Shown here: one piece after another, positions 62,001-64,000 of the stretch | Layout: each line of letters opens with the position of its first letter | Numbering within the stretch: position 1 is the first letter of the stretch | From: Phycisphaerales bacterium | GTDB lineage: Bacteria > Planctomycetota > Phycisphaerae > UBA1845 | Assembly: GCA_020639095.1 (NCBI GenBank) | Contig: JACKHH010000015.1 | Location: 10,589 to 74,588 of the forward strand | Direction of reading: 5' to 3' | DNA: 64,000 nt | Notes under the pieces: model-generated | Databases searched by the model: none | Told to the model about the DNA's origin: nothing | Seen by the model: only the letters and a program-made list of their open reading frames with translations | Program-made: the position numbers and the translations under genes

Positions 62001-64000
62001 TATGGAGACAATGTTCCGTTCGCTCGCGCAGCAACTGGTCCGCAAAGGAGTTCCACTTGATGCTTTTGCTGGGACCGCAAGCGATCGCGCCAACACCATC
62101 ACTGTGGCTGGCGGGCCGATTACCTTCGCTGCTGTTGAGAAGTTCCTCGGTGATGTAGACGTTGAAAGTGAAGATACGACGCCTACGACGTTGGTCATCC
62201 CGCTTGAGAAGACGGAAGCCGACGACGTGGCCCGCACCATTCGGAACCTCTTCCCGCGTCCCGAAAACGGAATCGAGCCGCCGCGCGTCGATGCCAACAG
62301 CAGCACCAACACCATCATCGTCCGCGGAACCAAGGCGCAGCTTGACCGTATCAACAGCGAGGTCATCCAGAAGCTCGAGGAATTCGCCGACCCGGATCAG
62401 AAGCGCATCACGCAGGTCTACCGCGTTGCCAACGCTGATCTCAACAGCGTCAGCCGGGCGATCACGACGTCTTTCCGCCTCGAACGCGGAGCTGCGGAGT
62501 CCGAGCGCGTCGATGTTGCCACGGACGATTCGACGCAGTCGATCATCGTCACGGCCAAACCGGCGAAGCAGGAGGAGGTTGCCAAGCTTATTCAGGAGAT
62601 CGACGTTAATCGCGACACGACGGCGGTTCGCACGACGCATGTGGTTCCGCTCAAGAACGCGAACGCCGAAGATCTCGCCCGCCGCCTGACCGACATCATC
62701 AACCGCACGCAGCCCAGGCGCGGCGGTGGTCAGAACATGGCCGTTGTCGCAGACCCGGGCACCAACAATCTGCTGGTTTACGCCAACGAAGGCGAGATGA
62801 AGGAACTCACTGACCTCATCAACACGCTTGACCTCCCCGCGACGTTCGAGCCGGAAATTCACTCGTTCAAGCTGATGTTCGCCGACGCCGGCTCGACGCG
62901 CGAAGCCATTGTGCAGCTCTTCGGTACGCGTCGCGGACAAAACGTCAGTCCGCGCGATCAGGTATCGGCTGTTGTCGAATGGGGTTCAAACTCCGTCGTC
63001 GTCTCCGCGGCCAAGGACAACATGGAGAAGATCGCCGAGTTCGTCGAGCAGGTCGACAAGATGGGCGAGGGCGGACGCAAGGTACACGTCGTGAATCTGG
63101 AAAGCGCCGATGCCGACGCGGTCGTGCGTTCGCTGCGCGAGCTGTTCGTCAAACGCGGTCGCCGCGGCGAGGAATCGGTGAGCATCACCAGCCCGCCGGG
63201 TTCGAACGCGATTCTCATCAGCGCGACCGATCAGGAGTTTGAAGAGATCAACACGGTGATCGCGCGCCTCGATACGACAACGGCTGAGGAGGAGCGCGTC
63301 ACCAAGGTCCATCGCATCCTGCGCGCGGACATCAACAGCGTGCGTAATGCGGTCGCGACCGCGTTTCGCATGGAGCGCGGAACGGCTGAGTCCGAACGTG
63401 TTGACGTCGCCACGGAACCGGCAACGCAGTCGGTGATCGTGACCGCCAAGCCGGCGAAGCAGGAAGAAATCAGCAAGCTCATCGCGGAAATCGAAAACGA
63501 TATCGATACGAATTCGCTCCGTTCCACGCACGTACTCACGCTCAAGGAAGCGAACGCAGAAGACCTCGCACGTCGCCTCACCGATGTGATCAACCGTACG
63601 CAGCCAAGGCGCGGTGGCGGGCAGAACATGGCCGTTGTTGCAGACCCGGGCACGAATAACCTGCTGGTTTACGCCAACGAGCAAGAACTCACGGAGATGA
63701 AGGAACTGATCGCGACGCTGGACATCCCACCGTCGTTCGAGCCGGAGATCAAGTCGTTCAAGCTGACGTTCGCGGAAGCGGGCCCCACGCGCGAAGCCAT
63801 CGTGCAGCTCTTCGGCACGCGTCGTGGACAGAGTGTCAGCCCGCGCGAGCAGGTGTCCGCCGTTGTCGAGTGGGCGTCGAACTCCGTCGTGGTGTCCGCA
63901 GCCAAGGACAACATGGAGAAGATCGCGGCGTTCATTAACGACATCGATCAAATCGGGCAGGGCGGCAGGCAGGTACACGTGATCACGCTGACCAATGCTG
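55990..64000 (+). CDS. Giant secretin-like (GspD-related) multi-N1-module protein, cut by window edge
   Basis: The frame opens at ATG 55990, with AAGGAG 9 to 14 bases upstream, and stays open to base 64000. More than 2,670 residues are visible without a stop. A signal peptide (LAALFVCVCLAPAQLVRA) precedes a Pro/Thr/Arg-rich linker (about residues 78-158) and an N0-like domain. Then come repeated modules of the secretin N1 type: a beta strand like TNSLLV, a helix of about 15 residues and a LD/IDxx end. I can point to more than twenty copies. Most modules carry basic, Ala/Gly/Gln-rich loops; a Gln-rich stretch lies near residues 1550-1620. Its place after gspK, PilMN and PilO genes is where gspD normally lies. 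The secretin pore domain is not seen before the edge, so naming it gspD would be premature. Confidence 0.87.
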   Translation, partial: MSLHRNKRINEFTISSAIAARRLRGFSLAALFVCVCLAPAQLVRADDEPMTPAQIEARIEELAGKDELTDAELAELVELGQRFADAVGEGAANTASPAPRATPTSRRPTPKPEASSSRRKGGVRATPTPTPTPRSRGRRTPPSRGGSRGRAPTPTPAPQVEAVEVEPNLAAEQFLKPYDQREYEFSLKDASYAQLLETFGRMSSLPVLGSAPEGDVTFVSSDVMDFKKALGRVQMLLFRHPDQYWLWFKQDQRVLEIVRVTEIKRWIPLNRIYTSLADYLQADLDDNEMALLLYTPETGSIAELEPLRDFMPDYFRTAPVPEKNAQTIFGLVEDINKYLALIDKFNISNIDPREIKIITVDYVKPSAAIATVQQLMDFGPAESSAAPARSRKRGQTSEAAVQAYGVISIPDDDRGTILVQAMPAKIEELEKLLKFVDVPLDNETGYSPVVVPVVNGDAGEVMNLVKSILAGTSGSNPSTAASTSAAARRRAAKRKKGGATPTAAAPLNEDGLTMLHWQPANSIILIGEDEEVAEARGLIERFDVAEEVETRLVELKHRSAAEACSLATELLTATQAGGAPKVTCKPEASDASVLLAGPTREVAAMLSMLEKIDINDGQPPADIFSMPLECMVPSQLVGILTAWDAADDSGAAAPVAVKKGKGRSRPRRTAATGKFQPDDATHTMRVICSAEEWEEDYKPLIVRLDHEACGDPTPTILTVNEISIDDAIGQLAGLLGMQNKAGGDIPTMLASPQGIMVYGATANDLAVMKELLTKIDVDPEKTGLVERRTFDLVYVEPSEIIPVLQALTGTEAAAAPKRGNSRRGKDAAPAVALDSGVGVSFVEYGSRLWVTAPPREMERIAALVEELDVADTERELRPYDFEAGANVSELAETLRQLFPANSRVAKSADGDKRRARRRATATATGDDAILFIPQPAMRRLFVSAPVAIFPEIEETIDMIRPTIDRQGVVVKFFDITKSSPSDVAEIVQPIIEIRVDEMIEAGEIPDPGKARDSLLKFIPQPSTSRLVVAAPNALFTEIESLIQDVQDGTRKENCTKTVRLEYATATDVAETIQAMMGETNRMPARAAATQGRRGRRRDNAEAAARSSQVVSQSGAKVIPLPSNDTLLISGTCNETEKVMEWIPLLDTEEVLDRVMRVYQPALADVEQLADDIMAVFDSSGVVKKDEGEGDFFDFSMGGPRVGQDIRLTTNYYTNTLIVWASPRLQNEIADYIDLYDTDPSFAEQALPSEMIPLKYADAYDAKYDLESFIDGMWSGEKPKIDYIPFKNVLVVKSRTMEKDLPQIKNIIAEYIDTPEKAGGDVIKREAIKGMPASDVVREVIMRLGPNVDVDVQGLEVDSRPSLLKTLGPPQYGSSEITPCVLPASIFAALDATLASATAQAEPAKDDEQKDDESAPPAEEVTPEEAAARAALLESLKQPAPDAKKPAEKKSDEKKPATNPTAASKDAKEDEPRPKVKISIDPMTNGLVIEGPSRAVGDIRAMIEDVVDERTEAGTGLPGIRVWQLEHVDPSTAAEVLEAMFGASTPGSRAAQAAQAARLRAQQQQQARQRAQQQQRQKQQQQQGDQQGKDGEQQRGGRDEQQQQDADAGQPQAPSPPNISVFPYPPLHAIIVKAPTEAFPAIEELVATIDRKMDATSDFRYFQVRNQAASSVEEQLKVIFNIDQSSQRTRQTRGRGNAAGQQAQQMMENQIDLAGLGDEAGALGSTASITITSNDTTNTVLVRGPNPVLDLAEKIIDKIEENAPAPIETRTFPLQYADVSNIVPQLKELFSAGKDQEFHPDNVQAIFLADTLNNAVIVKARTVDFERIKGVLEQIDVQTGPAERAVTVEVTCGDAEQFAKLLEKIYGMGRRGAESGKKAQFVGDPSSNTIVFTAPEEVREEITKRIADMDVTACNLAEPKFIKLINANASQVATVIEEAFGGGKGSKSRVRVAGDDTTRQVVVQCPDQIFPKIEQFARTLDVPPTDLDVRTFKLQYAKASETLRDMETMFRSLAQQLVRKGVPLDAFAGTASDRANTITVAGGPITFAAVEKFLGDVDVESEDTTPTTLVIPLEKTEADDVARTIRNLFPRPENGIEPPRVDANSSTNTIIVRGTKAQLDRINSEVIQKLEEFADPDQKRITQVYRVANADLNSVSRAITTSFRLERGAAESERVDVATDDSTQSIIVTAKPAKQEEVAKLIQEIDVNRDTTAVRTTHVVPLKNANAEDLARRLTDIINRTQPRRGGGQNMAVVADPGTNNLLVYANEGEMKELTDLINTLDLPATFEPEIHSFKLMFADAGSTREAIVQLFGTRRGQNVSPRDQVSAVVEWGSNSVVVSAAKDNMEKIAEFVEQVDKMGEGGRKVHVVNLESADADAVVRSLRELFVKRGRRGEESVSITSPPGSNAILISATDQEFEEINTVIARLDTTTAEEERVTKVHRILRADINSVRNAVATAFRMERGTAESERVDVATEPATQSVIVTAKPAKQEEISKLIAEIENDIDTNSLRSTHVLTLKEANAEDLARRLTDVINRTQPRRGGGQNMAVVADPGTNNLLVYANEQELTEMKELIATLDIPPSFEPEIKSFKLTFAEAGPTREAIVQLFGTRRGQSVSPREQVSAVVEWASNSVVVSAAKDNMEKIAAFINDIDQIGQGGRQVHVITLTNA
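62401..64000 (+). repeat. 891-bp tandem duplication inside the giant secretin-like gene
   Basis: Copy 1 (62401-63291) and copy 2 (63292 onward) align without gaps for at least 700 bases up to the edge. The segments AESERVDVAT, RRLTD-INRTQPRRGGGQN and REAIVQLFGTRRGQ occur at positions exactly 891 apart. Nucleotide identity is high enough in places (around 62725-62800 against 63616-63691) to suggest recent or gene-converted duplication. Each copy holds about four N1-like modules. Confidence 0.9.

Noticed and set aside
60994..62940. 648-residue frame on the minus strand over the giant secretin-like gene
   Set aside because: The plus-strand frame has repeat structure and secretin-like motifs; the opposite frame is a shadow rich in Arg/Asp/His.

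Overview
The window looks like chromosomal DNA of a GC-rich planctomycete (Planctomycetota, possibly near Phycisphaerae). The grounds are a type II secretion (T2S) cluster with PilM/N/O-like assembly proteins, PEP-CTERM and dockerin-type surface proteins, a eukaryote-type (GT3) glycogen synthase, a sulfatase-fold protein with TPRs and a fused membrane/spermidine-synthase protein. This assignment is inferred from gene content. No rRNA, tRNA, CRISPR array, transposase or phage gene was recognised.

Left part (1-22 kb): topA (cut by the left edge), a SAM methyltransferase, lepA, two unknown membrane proteins, moaC, a small DUF5658-like membrane protein and an ADP-forming acyl-CoA synthetase with permuted domain order. 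Next comes a minus-strand block: GT3 glycogen synthase, ECF sigma factor, anti-sigma factor and secreted PDZ protein. A second minus-strand block encodes an outer-membrane barrel, a lipoprotein and a FecR-domain protein. A lone pseudopilin-like protein and a UbiB-family kinase follow.

Middle part (22.7-35.6 kb): an island of exported proteins. It holds a dockerin protein, four paralogous PEP-CTERM proteins, a fused membrane/spermidine-synthase protein, three more dockerin proteins plus an orphan dockerin ORF, and a protein with a (GGGDT)n stalk and a Cys-containing C-terminal anchor. Several members have clear Shine-Dalgarno sites, two have good sigma-70-like promoters, and some units end in hairpin terminators. 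The dockerin proteins share a Cys-rich tail ending in a TPxACGxP-like motif.

Right part (35.6-64 kb): a sulfatase-fold/TPR protein, a GT-C type membrane glycosyltransferase, an MscS channel with a cyclic-nucleotide-binding domain, threonine aldolase and an unknown exported protein. A long T2S cluster then runs to the right edge: gspE, F, G, H, I, J, K, a PilM-PilN fusion, a PilO/GspM-like protein, and a giant secretin-like protein open from 55990 past the window end (over 2,670 residues). This last protein is built from more than twenty repeated N1-like modules and contains a recent-looking 891-bp tandem duplication. It is the most unusual object in the window. No secretin pore domain is visible before the edge, so whether it is the GspD pore itself or a giant periplasmic partner is unresolved.
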